Below are positions 40,419 to 47,106 of a stretch of DNA of 47,106 nucleotides, in pieces. Source of the stretch: Candidatus Parcubacteria bacterium (lineage in GTDB: Bacteria > Patescibacteriota > Minisyncoccia > Phycocordibacterales > PALSA-1337); NCBI GenBank assembly GCA_028286835.1, contig JAQBQT010000025.1, positions 1 through 47,106 of the forward strand, given 5' to 3'. Position numbers and translations under genes: made by a program. The notes under the pieces were generated by a model. The model searched no databases, was not told where the DNA came from, and saw only the letters and a program-made list of their open reading frames with translations. Numbering within the stretch: position 1 is the stretch's first letter; each line of letters starts with the position of its first letter.

Positions 40419-40790
40419 ATGATACAGCCACGTTCTATCGTAAATATCGCAGATAACTCAGGAGCCAAGATCGGCCGCATCTTCAAGGTGCTCGGAGCTT
40501 CCAAGAAGCGCTATGCCGAGCTCGGCGAGATCGTCGTGCTTTCAGTGCAGAAGGCGGAGCCTCGCAAAGCCGTGAAGAAGAAAGACGTTCTCCATGCCGT
40601 CGTCGTCCGCCAGGTCAAGGCTACCCGCAGAAAGGATGGCTCATACGTGCGCTTCGATGAGAACGCAGTCGTCATCATCGAGAAAGGCAAGAAGGAGCCG
40701 ATCGCCGGACGTATCTTCGGCCCGATCCCGCGCGAGATCCAGGAAGCAGGTTTCAAGACCATCGCTTCTCGCGCAGCCGAAATAGTGTAA
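40419..40790 (+). CDS. rplN: 50S ribosomal protein L14
   Basis: A 123-aa uL14 protein at the subunit interface. MIQPRSIVNIADNSGAKIGR, the VLHAVVVRQVKATRRKDGSY segment, RFDENAVVIIEKGKKEPIAG and RIFGPIPREI identify it clearly. Standard length. rplX follows after 21 bp. Confidence 0.98.
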   Translation: MIQPRSIVNIADNSGAKIGRIFKVLGASKKRYAELGEIVVLSVQKAEPRKAVKKKDVLHAVVVRQVKATRRKDGSYVRFDENAVVIIEKGKKEPIAGRIFGPIPREIQEAGFKTIASRAAEIV

Positions 40791-40811
40791 CCTCCAATTT
40801 TAATTACTACC

Positions 40812-41102
40812 ATGCATATCAAGAAAGGAGATCTCGTGACCGTTCGCTCAGGCGATGACAAAGGCAAGACAGCCAAGGTCATCATGGCTCTTCCGCGCGA
40901 GAACAAAGTCGTCGTCGAAGGCGTTAACGTCATGAAGAAGCACCAGCGTCCGATGGGCCAGGGCAAGAAGGGATCTCTTGTCGAGGTCGCCATGCCTATG
41001 TCGGTCTCCAACCTCATCAAGGCTGACGAGGCTAAGAAAGAGGCCAAGGAATCCAAGGCCGAGGCCAAAAAAGAGCCTAAGAAGGACTCTAAGAAGAAAT
41101 AA
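40812..41102 (+). CDS. rplX: 50S ribosomal protein L24
   Basis: A 96-aa uL24 protein, an assembly initiator near the tunnel exit. The KOW motif is at the start (IKKGDLVTVRSGDDKGKTAK), followed by NVMKKHQRPMGQGKKGSLVE and AMPMSVSNL. The last 25 residues are an alternating Lys/Glu tail instead of the normal C-terminal domain end. Overall length is slightly short. Confidence 0.96.
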   Translation: MHIKKGDLVTVRSGDDKGKTAKVIMALPRENKVVVEGVNVMKKHQRPMGQGKKGSLVEVAMPMSVSNLIKADEAKKEAKESKAEAKKEPKKDSKKK

Positions 41103-41110
41103 ATACCACC

Positions 41111-41680
41111 ATGACCACCGCATATAAAACAACGCAGGAGCTCAACAAGACTTCATTCAAGGCATTGAAGGATACGCTCGCGCTCGCGAATCCGATGCAG
41201 GCTCCGCGCCTCATGAAGATCGTCGTTTCGAGCGGTTTCGGTTCCATCAAGGACAAGAAGAAGATCGAGATCATCGCTGACCGCCTTGCCAGGATCACTG
41301 GCCAGAAGCCTGCTACCCGCGTCACCAAGAAGGCTATCGCTACATTCAAGACCCGCGTAGGCGATCCTGTCGGCTACCAGATCACTCTCAGGGGGAACCG
41401 CATGAATGAATTCTTCGACCGCTTGGTCCATATCGCCTTGCCTCGCACAAAGGACTTCCGCGGCCTCTCGAGGACTGCCATCGATGATATGGGCAACTAC
41501 ACGCTCGGCATCCGCGAACACACGATTTTCCCTGAAACGGCCGACGAAGACCTCAAGGACGTATTCGGCCTTTCCATCACCCTCGTCACCTCATCCCGAG
41601 ACAAGAAAGCCACATTGGCCTTCCTGGAATACCTCGGTTTGCCCCTCAAGCGCGAAGAAAGCACCAAAAGCTCAAAATAG
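41111..41680 (+). CDS. rplE: 50S ribosomal protein L5
   Basis: A 189-aa uL5 protein that binds 5S rRNA and contacts P-site tRNA. Motifs: NPMQAPRLMKIVVSSGFGSI, ITGQKPATRVTKKAIATFK, FDRLVHIALPRTKDFRGL and NYTLGIREHTIFPE. Standard length. The usual next gene, rpsN, is displaced by an ECF sigma/anti-sigma pair. Confidence 0.97.
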   Translation: MTTAYKTTQELNKTSFKALKDTLALANPMQAPRLMKIVVSSGFGSIKDKKKIEIIADRLARITGQKPATRVTKKAIATFKTRVGDPVGYQITLRGNRMNEFFDRLVHIALPRTKDFRGLSRTAIDDMGNYTLGIREHTIFPETADEDLKDVFGLSITLVTSSRDKKATLAFLEYLGLPLKREESTKSSK

Positions 41681-41697
41681 GGTATAGTATAAATACA

Positions 41698-41733
41698 GGG
41701 CAGCGCCTTTCTTATTCATGTAAGAAACCGCCC
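41698..41733 (+). promoter_or_regulatory. Hairpin between rplE and the sigma-factor gene
   Basis: TTTCTTA/TAAGAAA inner stem with a TTCATG loop and an outer GGGC/GCCC pairing. A TATAGT (41683-41688) just upstream may be a -10, so this could be the leader of the sigma gene. There is no T tract, so it is not a typical terminator. Confidence 0.4.
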
Positions 41734-41748
41734 GTCCGACCGTCATTT

Positions 41749-42309
41749 ATGTCGAACCACGATTCGCTGCAATTAACCTTCGACAAGCTGTTCCAGTCCG
41801 AAGCAGACGCTATATTCAGGTTCTGCGTCTTAAGGGTATCGGATAGGGAACAGGCGCGGGATCTCGTTCAGGAGACGTTCGTACGTCTCTGGCAGACGCT
41901 TCAGAAAGGGACGGAAATGACCAACGCACGGGCATTTCTCTTCACTGTAGCTCACAGGCTCATCATTGACTGGTACCGCAAGAAAAAGGCGGTTTCAATG
42001 GAAAGCCTATCGGACGAGGCCACCGATGAATCATATGATCCGGCAGATGAAGGAACTCTCCCGGACAATCTCGAATTGGGGTCAGAAGGCCGCTTTCTTA
42101 TGAGCAAGATCAAAGAATTGAATGACTCCTATCGTCAGGCGGTATTTTTAAGATATGCGGAGGGGCTTTCTCCACCGGAGATAGGCAAAGTCCTGGGCAT
42201 ATCGGCGAACGCCGCATCAGTGAGGGTCAACCGCGGGATCCAGGAATTGCGGCAATTGACCGGGTACGATATCATGGAGTCCGAACAACCATCTCCTTCG
42301 AATACATAA
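41749..42309 (+). CDS. ECF-type RNA polymerase sigma factor
   Basis: A 186-aa extracytoplasmic-function sigma factor. Region 2 spans about 10-80 with DREQARDLVQETFVRLWQTL (32-51) and ARAFLFTVAHRLIIDWYRKK (60-79). Region 4 spans about 120-172 with LNDSYRQAVFLRYAEGLSPP (124-143) and the helix-turn-helix IGKVLGISANAASVRVNRG. The acidic linker between them is normal. It is followed 8 bp later by a one-TM protein that is probably its anti-sigma. Insertion into the spc cluster between rplE and rpsN is unusual. Target promoters are unknown. Confidence 0.95.
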   Translation: MSNHDSLQLTFDKLFQSEADAIFRFCVLRVSDREQARDLVQETFVRLWQTLQKGTEMTNARAFLFTVAHRLIIDWYRKKKAVSMESLSDEATDESYDPADEGTLPDNLELGSEGRFLMSKIKELNDSYRQAVFLRYAEGLSPPEIGKVLGISANAASVRVNRGIQELRQLTGYDIMESEQPSPSNT

Positions 42310-42317
42310 TTTAATAT

Positions 42318-42797
42318 ATGAACAACTCACGTTTTACAACGGCAATCAAGCAATTGCAGTCTATAAGGATGAATCCGGAAGAGAAGAGCGCGCTTCATGC
42401 AAGCATTCTCTCCAAGATACAGAACAAGCAGGCCGGGGGAGCCGCTGAGCCTTTTGTCATAGGCGAAGCAGCGCAGCCGGTTTTGAGCCCATGGTCCATC
42501 CAGTCATTCAGGGAGTGGGGATCAAAGCATCGCATCGCTTCCATAGTGGTTATTGTTCTCGCTGTCGCGACGCTCGATGGAGCGCGCGCCTTTATCACTC
42601 ATGGCACCTTGGACGAGTCAGCGCCGAGGGAGATCCAAGCTTTGGCCGCGCCCGCTACTACTGCCGGGATCAAGTCGGTCAAAACGATCATCAAGGAAAC
42701 GGGAGCAGCTGTAACTGCGGTGAGCAGCGTGCCGACTGCCGACGCAGCCACCACGAGCAAGGCGACTTCAGTGCATTCTCCGTCAAAGGCTCGCTAA
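42318..42797 (+). CDS. Putative membrane anti-sigma factor
   Basis: A 159-aa single-pass membrane protein directly after the ECF sigma gene. The cytoplasmic N-terminal part (1-70) has a helical opening FTTAIKQLQSIRMNPEEKSA then LHASILSKIQN, of the type seen in CPR anti-sigma-like proteins. One membrane segment lies at about 74-94 (IASIVVIVLAVATLDGARAF) and the Ala/Thr-rich tail is outside. It lacks a zinc-binding HxxxCxxC anti-sigma motif. The call rests on gene order and topology and is therefore inference. Confidence 0.65.
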   Translation: MNNSRFTTAIKQLQSIRMNPEEKSALHASILSKIQNKQAGGAAEPFVIGEAAQPVLSPWSIQSFREWGSKHRIASIVVIVLAVATLDGARAFITHGTLDESAPREIQALAAPATTAGIKSVKTIIKETGAAVTAVSSVPTADAATTSKATSVHSPSKAR

Positions 42798-42800
42798 CGC

Positions 42801-42829
42801 TTGACGCCTTCGCGCGCCTTTGCTAGTAT
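42801..42829 (+). promoter_or_regulatory. Promoter of the rpsN-secY segment
   Basis: TTGACG (42801-42806), 17 bp ending in TGC, TAGTAT (42824-42829). Nearly the same as the rpsS promoter, and again placed where ribosomal genes resume after an insertion. Confidence 0.78.
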
Positions 42830-42868
42830 CACCACACCTCTCAATACCCTGTATTTTCGAGGATGAGC

Positions 42869-42907
42869 GATTGGAAGCCATGTCCCGCAAGGGCAAGCTA
42901 ACCAATC
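42869..42907 (+). ncRNA. Structured leader RNA upstream of rpsN-rpsH
   Basis: Three stacked pairings: GATTGG/CCAATC outside, AGC/GCT in the middle, and CCC-GCAA-GGG at the tip, a GNRA tetraloop, with an asymmetric internal loop between. It is followed by CCCCTTTATTTTTG. Position upstream of a unit containing rpsH (S8, the known regulator of the E. coli spc operon) makes a ribosomal-protein-binding leader plausible. Not matched to any riboswitch I know. Confidence 0.5.
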
Positions 42908-42946
42908 CCCTTTATTTTTGAAGGAGCAGGGAACGAGGAACTTAGC

Positions 42947-43132
42947 ATGGCGAAAACATCAGTAATAGCGCGATCGAAGAAAAAGCCGAAATTCAAGTCG
43001 CGCGTTGTTCGGCGCTGTTTCCGCTGTGGTAGGAAGCACGGCTATATGAGAGATTTCGATCTCTGCCGCATTTGCTTCCGCGAATTCGCCAACGAAGGCG
43101 TCATTCCCGGCATCAGAAAATCATCATGGTAA
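42947..43132 (+). CDS. rpsN: 30S ribosomal protein S14, zinc-binding type
   Basis: A 61-aa uS14 of the short type Z form. Two CxxC pairs, CFRCGRKHGY and CRICFREFA, bind zinc. It starts MAKTSVIARSKKKPKF and ends GVIPGIRKSSW as usual. It is one of the few genes here with a Shine-Dalgarno (GAGGAA, 6 nt before ATG). Its last 7 bases overlap the rpsH start, so the two are translationally coupled. Confidence 0.97.
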   Translation: MAKTSVIARSKKKPKFKSRVVRRCFRCGRKHGYMRDFDLCRICFREFANEGVIPGIRKSSW

Positions 43133-43521
43133 CCGACCTCATAGCAGACCTCATCATCCGCCTCAAGAACGCTTCTGACGCAAAGAAGCCGGTTGTTGAT
43201 ATGCCGTATTCGAAGTTCGCAGAGAATGTGGCCCACGCCCTCAAGAAGGCGGGCTATGTCGATTCAGTCGCCACTTCGGGCAAGCTCTTCAGCCGCAGCC
43301 TCCAGATAGGCCTCATGTACTACGAGGGAACAGGCGCCCGCATCCACGGAGTCGATCGCATCTCGAAGCCGTCCCGCCGCGTGTACCAGAAGTCGAGCGA
43401 CATCAGGACGTACCGCAGCGGTTTCGGAAATACATTCCTTTCAACCCCGAAGGGAGTCATGGCAGACGAGGAAGCCCGCAAGCTCAAGGTCGGCGGGGAA
43501 GTCCTCTTCAAAATCTGGTAA
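43126..43521 (+). CDS. rpsH: 30S ribosomal protein S8
   Basis: A 131-aa uS8 protein, central domain binder of 16S rRNA and in E. coli the repressor of the spc operon. The ATG at 43126 lies inside the rpsN end (ATGGTAA overlap). The frame is open further upstream, but that part is rpsN sequence in another frame. Motifs: DLIADLIIRLKNA, SRRVYQKSSDIRTYRSGFGN and FLSTPKGVMADEEARKL. Normal length. Confidence 0.97.
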   Translation: MVTDLIADLIIRLKNASDAKKPVVDMPYSKFAENVAHALKKAGYVDSVATSGKLFSRSLQIGLMYYEGTGARIHGVDRISKPSRRVYQKSSDIRTYRSGFGNTFLSTPKGVMADEEARKLKVGGEVLFKIW

Positions 43522-43540
43522 TCATTTTTATACTACTATC

Positions 43541-44077
43541 ATGTCACGCCTCGCAAAAAAGCCCATCACTCTCCCGCCGAAAACTGAAGTTTCATACTCA
43601 GGCGGCATTGTGACAGTCAAAGGCCCTCTCGGCACTCTCACGAAGGCTTTCAAGCCTAATGTGAATATCGTCGTCGAGAAGGACGGAACCATCCAGGTCT
43701 CTCCGGCCAACGAAGCTCCTGAGACAGGGGTCCTCCTCGGCACGTATGTCGCTCATCTCAAGAACATGATCTCCGGCGTCAACAAGCCGTTCGAGAAGAA
43801 GCTCATCGTCGAAGGCATCGGCTTCAAGGCAGACGTGAAGGGCACGACCCTCGCTCTCGCTCTCGGTTTCTCTCACCCGATCAATATGACGATCCCAGCC
43901 GATCTCAAAGTCGTCTCCGAAAAGAACGTCGTCACCATCTCGGGCATAGACCGCGAGAAGGTCGGCCAGTTCGCCGCGAACGTGCGCGCTTTCAAGAAGC
44001 CTGAACCATACCTCGGCAAAGGCGTCCGCTACTCCGACGAAGTCGTGAGAAGGAAGGAAGGCAAGAAGGCTGCATAA
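43541..44077 (+). CDS. rplF: 50S ribosomal protein L6
   Basis: A 178-aa uL6 protein near the factor-binding site. Two repeated domains; MSRLAKKPITLPPKTEVSYS at the start, TVKGPLGTL, LIVEGIGFKADVKG, and the C-terminal PEPYLGKGVRYSDEVVRRKE segment. Normal length. rplR follows after 6 bp. Confidence 0.98.
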   Translation: MSRLAKKPITLPPKTEVSYSGGIVTVKGPLGTLTKAFKPNVNIVVEKDGTIQVSPANEAPETGVLLGTYVAHLKNMISGVNKPFEKKLIVEGIGFKADVKGTTLALALGFSHPINMTIPADLKVVSEKNVVTISGIDREKVGQFAANVRAFKKPEPYLGKGVRYSDEVVRRKEGKKAA

Positions 44078-44083
44078 ACCATC

Positions 44084-44434
44084 ATGAACATCCTACAGAA
44101 AAAACAAGCAATATTCGCCCGCAGGAAAGCCCGCATTCGTGCCAAGATCACTGGTACGGCAGAACGCCCGCGCCTTACGATCTTCAAGTCGCACAAATAC
44201 ATCTACGCCCAGATCATCGATGACACCAAGGGCCACACTCTTCTCTCGACGGATACCAAGAATGCCAAGGGCAAGACTCCTGTCGATCGCGCCAAGGAGG
44301 TCGGCATCGAGGTTGCCAAGAAGGCAAAAGCGGCTAATATAACCAAGGTCGTCTTCGATCGCAACGGATACCTGTACGCAGGTAAGATCAAGACGGTCGC
44401 CGACGCAGCCCGCGAAGGAGGCCTGGAATTTTAA
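44084..44434 (+). CDS. rplR: 50S ribosomal protein L18
   Basis: A 116-aa uL18 protein that binds 5S rRNA. RKARIRAKITGTAERPRLTI, FKSHKYIYAQIIDD and the C-terminal VVFDRNGYLYAGKIKTVADA with AREGGLEF identify it. Normal length. The gap to rpsE is 6 bp. Confidence 0.98.
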   Translation: MNILQKKQAIFARRKARIRAKITGTAERPRLTIFKSHKYIYAQIIDDTKGHTLLSTDTKNAKGKTPVDRAKEVGIEVAKKAKAANITKVVFDRNGYLYAGKIKTVADAAREGGLEF

Positions 44435-44440
44435 ATATAT

Positions 44441-45133
44441 ATGAACGAACAAGAAACAAAGCCGAATACAGCCGCAGCAGCCCCGACAGAGGCAGCTGTT
44501 TCTGCTCCTGCCGCAGCTCCGGCCGGCAAGGTCACTCCAGGTCGCAGGATGCGCGACTCAGCAGCAGGCGCCAGCTCCCGCGGTCCTCGCACAGGCGGAG
44601 CACCGGGCCAGCGCTCTGGAGGCAGGGATAGCAGGGGAGGCGGCCGTGGCGGAGAAAACCGCGAGCGCGTCAAGCCTGAGTTCGATTCCAAGATCATCGA
44701 TATCCGCCGCGTTACCCGCGTCACATCAGGAGGCCGCCGCATGAACTTCAGCGTTGCTGTCGTCGTAGGCGACCATAAGGGCCGCGTAGGCGTCGGCTTG
44801 GGCAAGGCTACCGATACGGCCCTTGCCGTCGAGAAGGCGACCCGCGAAGGAAGGAAGCACCTCATCAAGGTCCCTCTTTCTGCTCAGATGACCATCCCTC
44901 ACGCCGTCGAAGCCAAGTGGGGCAGCGCCAAGATCAAGATCTTCCCGGCACGCGGTTCAGGCGTTGTCGCTGGATCCTCGGCCCGCGCCGTCATCGAGCT
45001 TGCAGGCATCAAAGATGTCTGCGCCAAGTACCTTTCAGGCAGCAAGAACAAGCTTAACAACGCCCGCGTAGCCATTGCCGCCCTTCAGAAACTGATCACG
45101 ATGCCTCGCGCAACCCTCAAACTCAAGAAATAA
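44441..45133 (+). CDS. rpsE: 30S ribosomal protein S5 with RGG-rich N-terminal extension
   Basis: A 230-aa uS5 protein involved in decoding accuracy and mRNA unwinding. The normal core starts near residue 82 (KIIDIRRVTRVTSGGRRMNF) and carries VGVGLGKATDTALAVEKA and GSGVVAGSSARAVIELAGIK. The first 78 residues are a low-complexity extension, first Ala/Pro-rich, then RGG-like (SRGPRTGGAPGQRSGGRDSR then GGGRGG). E. coli S5 has 167 aa. Only one base separates its stop from rplO, so rpmD, which normally lies here, is absent. Confidence 0.96.
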   Translation: MNEQETKPNTAAAAPTEAAVSAPAAAPAGKVTPGRRMRDSAAGASSRGPRTGGAPGQRSGGRDSRGGGRGGENRERVKPEFDSKIIDIRRVTRVTSGGRRMNFSVAVVVGDHKGRVGVGLGKATDTALAVEKATREGRKHLIKVPLSAQMTIPHAVEAKWGSAKIKIFPARGSGVVAGSSARAVIELAGIKDVCAKYLSGSKNKLNNARVAIAALQKLITMPRATLKLKK

Positions 45134-45134
45134 C

Positions 45135-45716
45135 ATGCAGATCAACTCCCTTACACGCGTCCACCCGAACAAGAAGCGAATGACTGTCGCCCGCGGCGGC
45201 AAGCGCGGCAAGACCTCCGGTCGCGGAGGCAAAGGCCAGAGCGCCCGTGCCGGTAACAAGCGCCGCCCAGAATGGCGCGATATCATCAAGAAGCTTCCGA
45301 AGCTTCGCGGCCGCGGCAAGAACTCCAACAAGACCGTCGTCACGAACGTGCAGAAGCCTGCGATCGTCAACCTCGGCGCTTTGCAGGGAGCCTTCAAGGC
45401 AGGTGCTTCGATCACCCCAGCCATCCTCGTCGAGAGCGGAGTCGTCTCGATCTGGTCCGGCAAGATCCCTCGCATCAAGATCCTCGGCGACGGGGAACTC
45501 ACGATCGCCCTCAAGATCTCAGGCTGCGATGTTTCCGAAACAGCCAAAGCCCAGATCATGAAGGCCGGCGGCACCATCGAGCCTGTCCGTCCTGAAGTAG
45601 AAGAGAAAGTCTTCGTTCAGGCTCCGAAGCCAGCAGCGAAAGCGGCTGAGCCGAAGGCTCCAAAGGCCAAGGCTCCGAAGGCAGCCTCTGAAAAGAAGCC
45701 CGCCCCAAAGAAATAA
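45135..45716 (+). CDS. rplO: 50S ribosomal protein L15 with C-terminal extension
   Basis: A 193-aa uL15 protein, a late 50S assembly protein. The basic glycine-rich N-terminal arm (KRMTVARGGKRGKTSGRGGK then GQSARAGNKRRPEW) and the globular part (LGDGELTIALKISGCDVSET, then AKAQIMKAGG) are standard. About 45 extra residues follow, mostly Lys/Ala/Pro repeats (KAPKAKAPKAASEKKPAPKK). Directly after rpsE, with secY 6 bp downstream. Confidence 0.96.
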   Translation: MQINSLTRVHPNKKRMTVARGGKRGKTSGRGGKGQSARAGNKRRPEWRDIIKKLPKLRGRGKNSNKTVVTNVQKPAIVNLGALQGAFKAGASITPAILVESGVVSIWSGKIPRIKILGDGELTIALKISGCDVSETAKAQIMKAGGTIEPVRPEVEEKVFVQAPKPAAKAAEPKAPKAKAPKAASEKKPAPKK

Positions 45717-45722
45717 GCATCC

Positions 45723-47015
45723 ATGCAAAACTTTTTCGGAAAAATCATCATCGCCTTCAAAGACCCGGTCCTCCGGAAGAGGATAGGCTTTACGATAGGC
45801 GCTCTGATCGTATTCCGCCTTCTCGCCACCATTCCGATACCGAGCGTCAATCCAGCCACGCTTGCCCAGCTTCTCACGACAAGCCAGTTCTTCGGCTTCC
45901 TTAATATATTTTCCGGTGGCGGTCTTTCAAATCTTTCCATTGTCATGCTGGGCGTCGGTCCTTTTATCACGGCATCCATCATCATCCAGGTCTTCACCAT
46001 GGTCTTCCCGAAGTGGAAGGCTCTCATGCATGAAGAAGGGGAGGCTGGCCGCTTGAAGCTTTCTCAATACTCACGCCTCCTCGCCGCACCGCTCGCCATC
46101 CTCCAGGGTATCGGCTATATCGTCCTTTTCCAGTCCCAGAACGTCATCCCGCATCTGGCGCCTTTCGCATATGCTCTCACGCTCATCGTCATCGCCGCGG
46201 GATCCATGCTCCTCATGTGGATCGGCGAGCTCATCTCTGAATTCGGCATCGGCAACGGCGTATCCCTCATCATCTTCGCAGGCATCATCTCGCGCCTGCC
46301 GATCTCGATCGTGCAGAACTACCAGAAGCTCGTCGCCAGCGGCTTCGCCAATCTGCCGTTCTACATATTTGTGCTCGCTCTCGCCATCCTAGCTGTCGCC
46401 GGCGTCATCTATGTGACTGAGGCTGAACGCTCGGTTCCAGTCACATATGCCAAGCAGGTCCGCGGCAATAAGGTATATGGAGGCGCTTCCACATACATCC
46501 CGCTCCGCCTCAACCAGAGCGGCGTCATTCCGATAATCTTCGCCCTTTCCATCCTTTTGTTCCCTCAGATCATCTTCAACGCTCTCGCTAAGTGGGCAGC
46601 ACATCCGTCCCTCGCCGCCTGGTCGCAGTCGGCTGCGGTTCTCCTTACTCCTCCGTCCTGGATCTACGGCGCGCTCTACTTCGTCATGGTGGTCCTCTTC
46701 ACGTATTTCTACACGGCAGTCACGTTCGATCCTCAGATGATCTCCGAGAACCTTCAGCGCTCAGGCGCGTTCATCCCAGGCGTGCGCCCAGGCGAACATA
46801 CCCGCGATCATCTCGGCAACATCGTCACCCGCATCACGCTCATCGGCGCTCTCTTCCTCGGTTTCGTCGCCATCCTCCCGCTCATCATCCAGGCCTTCTC
46901 GCCGGACAATACCCAGTCCTTCGCAGTCGGCGGTACAGCCCTCCTCATCGTCGTGTCAGTCATGCTCGATCTCCTGAAGAAGATAGACGCCCAGGTAGCG
47001 ATGCGCGAATACTAA
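45723..47015 (+). CDS. secY: Protein translocase subunit SecY
   Basis: A 430-aa polytopic channel of the Sec translocon with ten predicted membrane segments. Recognised by the N-terminal FKDPVLRKRIGFTIGALIVF, IPIPSVNP, GVGPFITASIIIQV, the plug region, ERSVPVTYAKQVRG, YIPLRLNQSGVIPIIFA and AFIPGVRPGEHT. Standard length. adk and map, which often follow, are not directly downstream; a terminator closes the unit. Confidence 0.98.
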   Translation: MQNFFGKIIIAFKDPVLRKRIGFTIGALIVFRLLATIPIPSVNPATLAQLLTTSQFFGFLNIFSGGGLSNLSIVMLGVGPFITASIIIQVFTMVFPKWKALMHEEGEAGRLKLSQYSRLLAAPLAILQGIGYIVLFQSQNVIPHLAPFAYALTLIVIAAGSMLLMWIGELISEFGIGNGVSLIIFAGIISRLPISIVQNYQKLVASGFANLPFYIFVLALAILAVAGVIYVTEAERSVPVTYAKQVRGNKVYGGASTYIPLRLNQSGVIPIIFALSILLFPQIIFNALAKWAAHPSLAAWSQSAAVLLTPPSWIYGALYFVMVVLFTYFYTAVTFDPQMISENLQRSGAFIPGVRPGEHTRDHLGNIVTRITLIGALFLGFVAILPLIIQAFSPDNTQSFAVGGTALLIVVSVMLDLLKKIDAQVAMREY

Positions 47016-47040
47016 TAGATGTATCCCAGGTGTGGCGAAT

Positions 47041-47067
47041 AAAAAACAGCTTCCTAAGCTGTTTTTT
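47041..47067 (+). terminator. Strong terminator after secY
   Basis: AAAAACAGCTT-CCT-AAGCTGTTTTT plus extra Ts. The loop and inner stem (GCTTCCTAAGC) match the hairpin in the tuf leader. Confidence 0.88.
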
Positions 47068-47068
47068 T

Positions 47069-47077
47069 GTGCTAGTA
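47069..47077 (+). promoter_or_regulatory. Extended -10 for the next gene outside the window
   Basis: TG-C-TAGTAT immediately after the secY terminator. The next start codon is beyond the window; AAAGGA at the end may be its Shine-Dalgarno. Confidence 0.5.
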
Positions 47078-47106
47078 TCCGAACAGGTTATTTAACAAAA
47101 GGACAT

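Noticed and set aside
1-47106. tRNA, rRNA, CRISPR, insertion sequence or prophage
   Set aside because: No tRNA-like T-loop with matching arms, regularly spaced identical repeats, transposase, integrase or phage structural motifs were seen by eye; a covariance-model scan would be needed to exclude small RNAs.

Overview
The window reads as a bacterial chromosome segment from the Candidate Phyla Radiation (Patescibacteria), most likely the Parcubacteria/Paceibacteria side. That placement is inference. It rests on: rpsE running into rplO with one base between them and no rpmD (uL30 is absent from CPR ribosomes); a trigger factor without its PPIase domain; short NusA; small exported or membrane proteins with SPNGGE-type and PG-binding domains; a type IV pilus/ComEC competence set; and almost no Shine-Dalgarno sequences. 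Base composition is moderately GC-rich over most of the window, with one clearly AT-richer orphan gene at 24.5-25.0 kb. I see no rRNA, tRNA, CRISPR array, insertion sequence or prophage gene.

Layout. 0-7.6 kb: RNase Y (minus), ClpP and RsmE (plus), then a minus-strand run of nusA, ppa, an exported helical protein, a one-TM protein, trigger factor and a zinc-ribbon protein. 7.6-15.3 kb: an orphan gene, then a type IV pilus locus (pilB ATPase, pilC platform, three pilin-like proteins). 15.3-19.4 kb: tpiA-pgk, a HIT protein and recJ. 19.4-24.4 kb: RNase HI with a C-terminal hybrid-binding domain, comEC, superoxide dismutase, a metallo-beta-lactamase-fold ComEC-tail-like protein with every metal ligand lost, rpmB and a site-2 protease. 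24.5-31.6 kb: an AT-rich orphan, rpsL-rpsG, small membrane proteins, fusA and a large exported multidomain protein. 31.6-47.1 kb: tuf and the S10/spc ribosomal cluster through secY. This cluster is broken by two foreign modules: a 40-aa peptide, HExxH membrane protein, membrane protein and histidine kinase between rplB and rpsS; and an ECF sigma factor with a putative anti-sigma between rplE and rpsN. A fresh promoter follows each break.

Function and regulation. Pilus genes, ComEC, the ComEC-tail-like protein and RecJ fit a DNA-uptake and processing capability. The strongest novel signal is regulatory. comEC (20.2 kb) and the pseudo-MBL gene (22.2 kb), about 2 kb apart, share an upstream block of three TTGAA boxes at an exact 11-bp period. 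The block ends 10 bp before a -10 hexamer, the geometry of an activator bound to tandem direct repeats. Together with the paired protein families this suggests a dedicated competence promoter and a two-protein ComEC system.

Transcription starts look unusual throughout. Many genes carry a -10 hexamer 6-9 nt before the start codon, implying leaderless mRNAs, and a TGC-extended -10 (TGC-TANNNT) recurs. tuf, rpsS, rpsN and nusA instead have longer leaders with hairpins. All functional assignments come from reading motifs; no database search was run.
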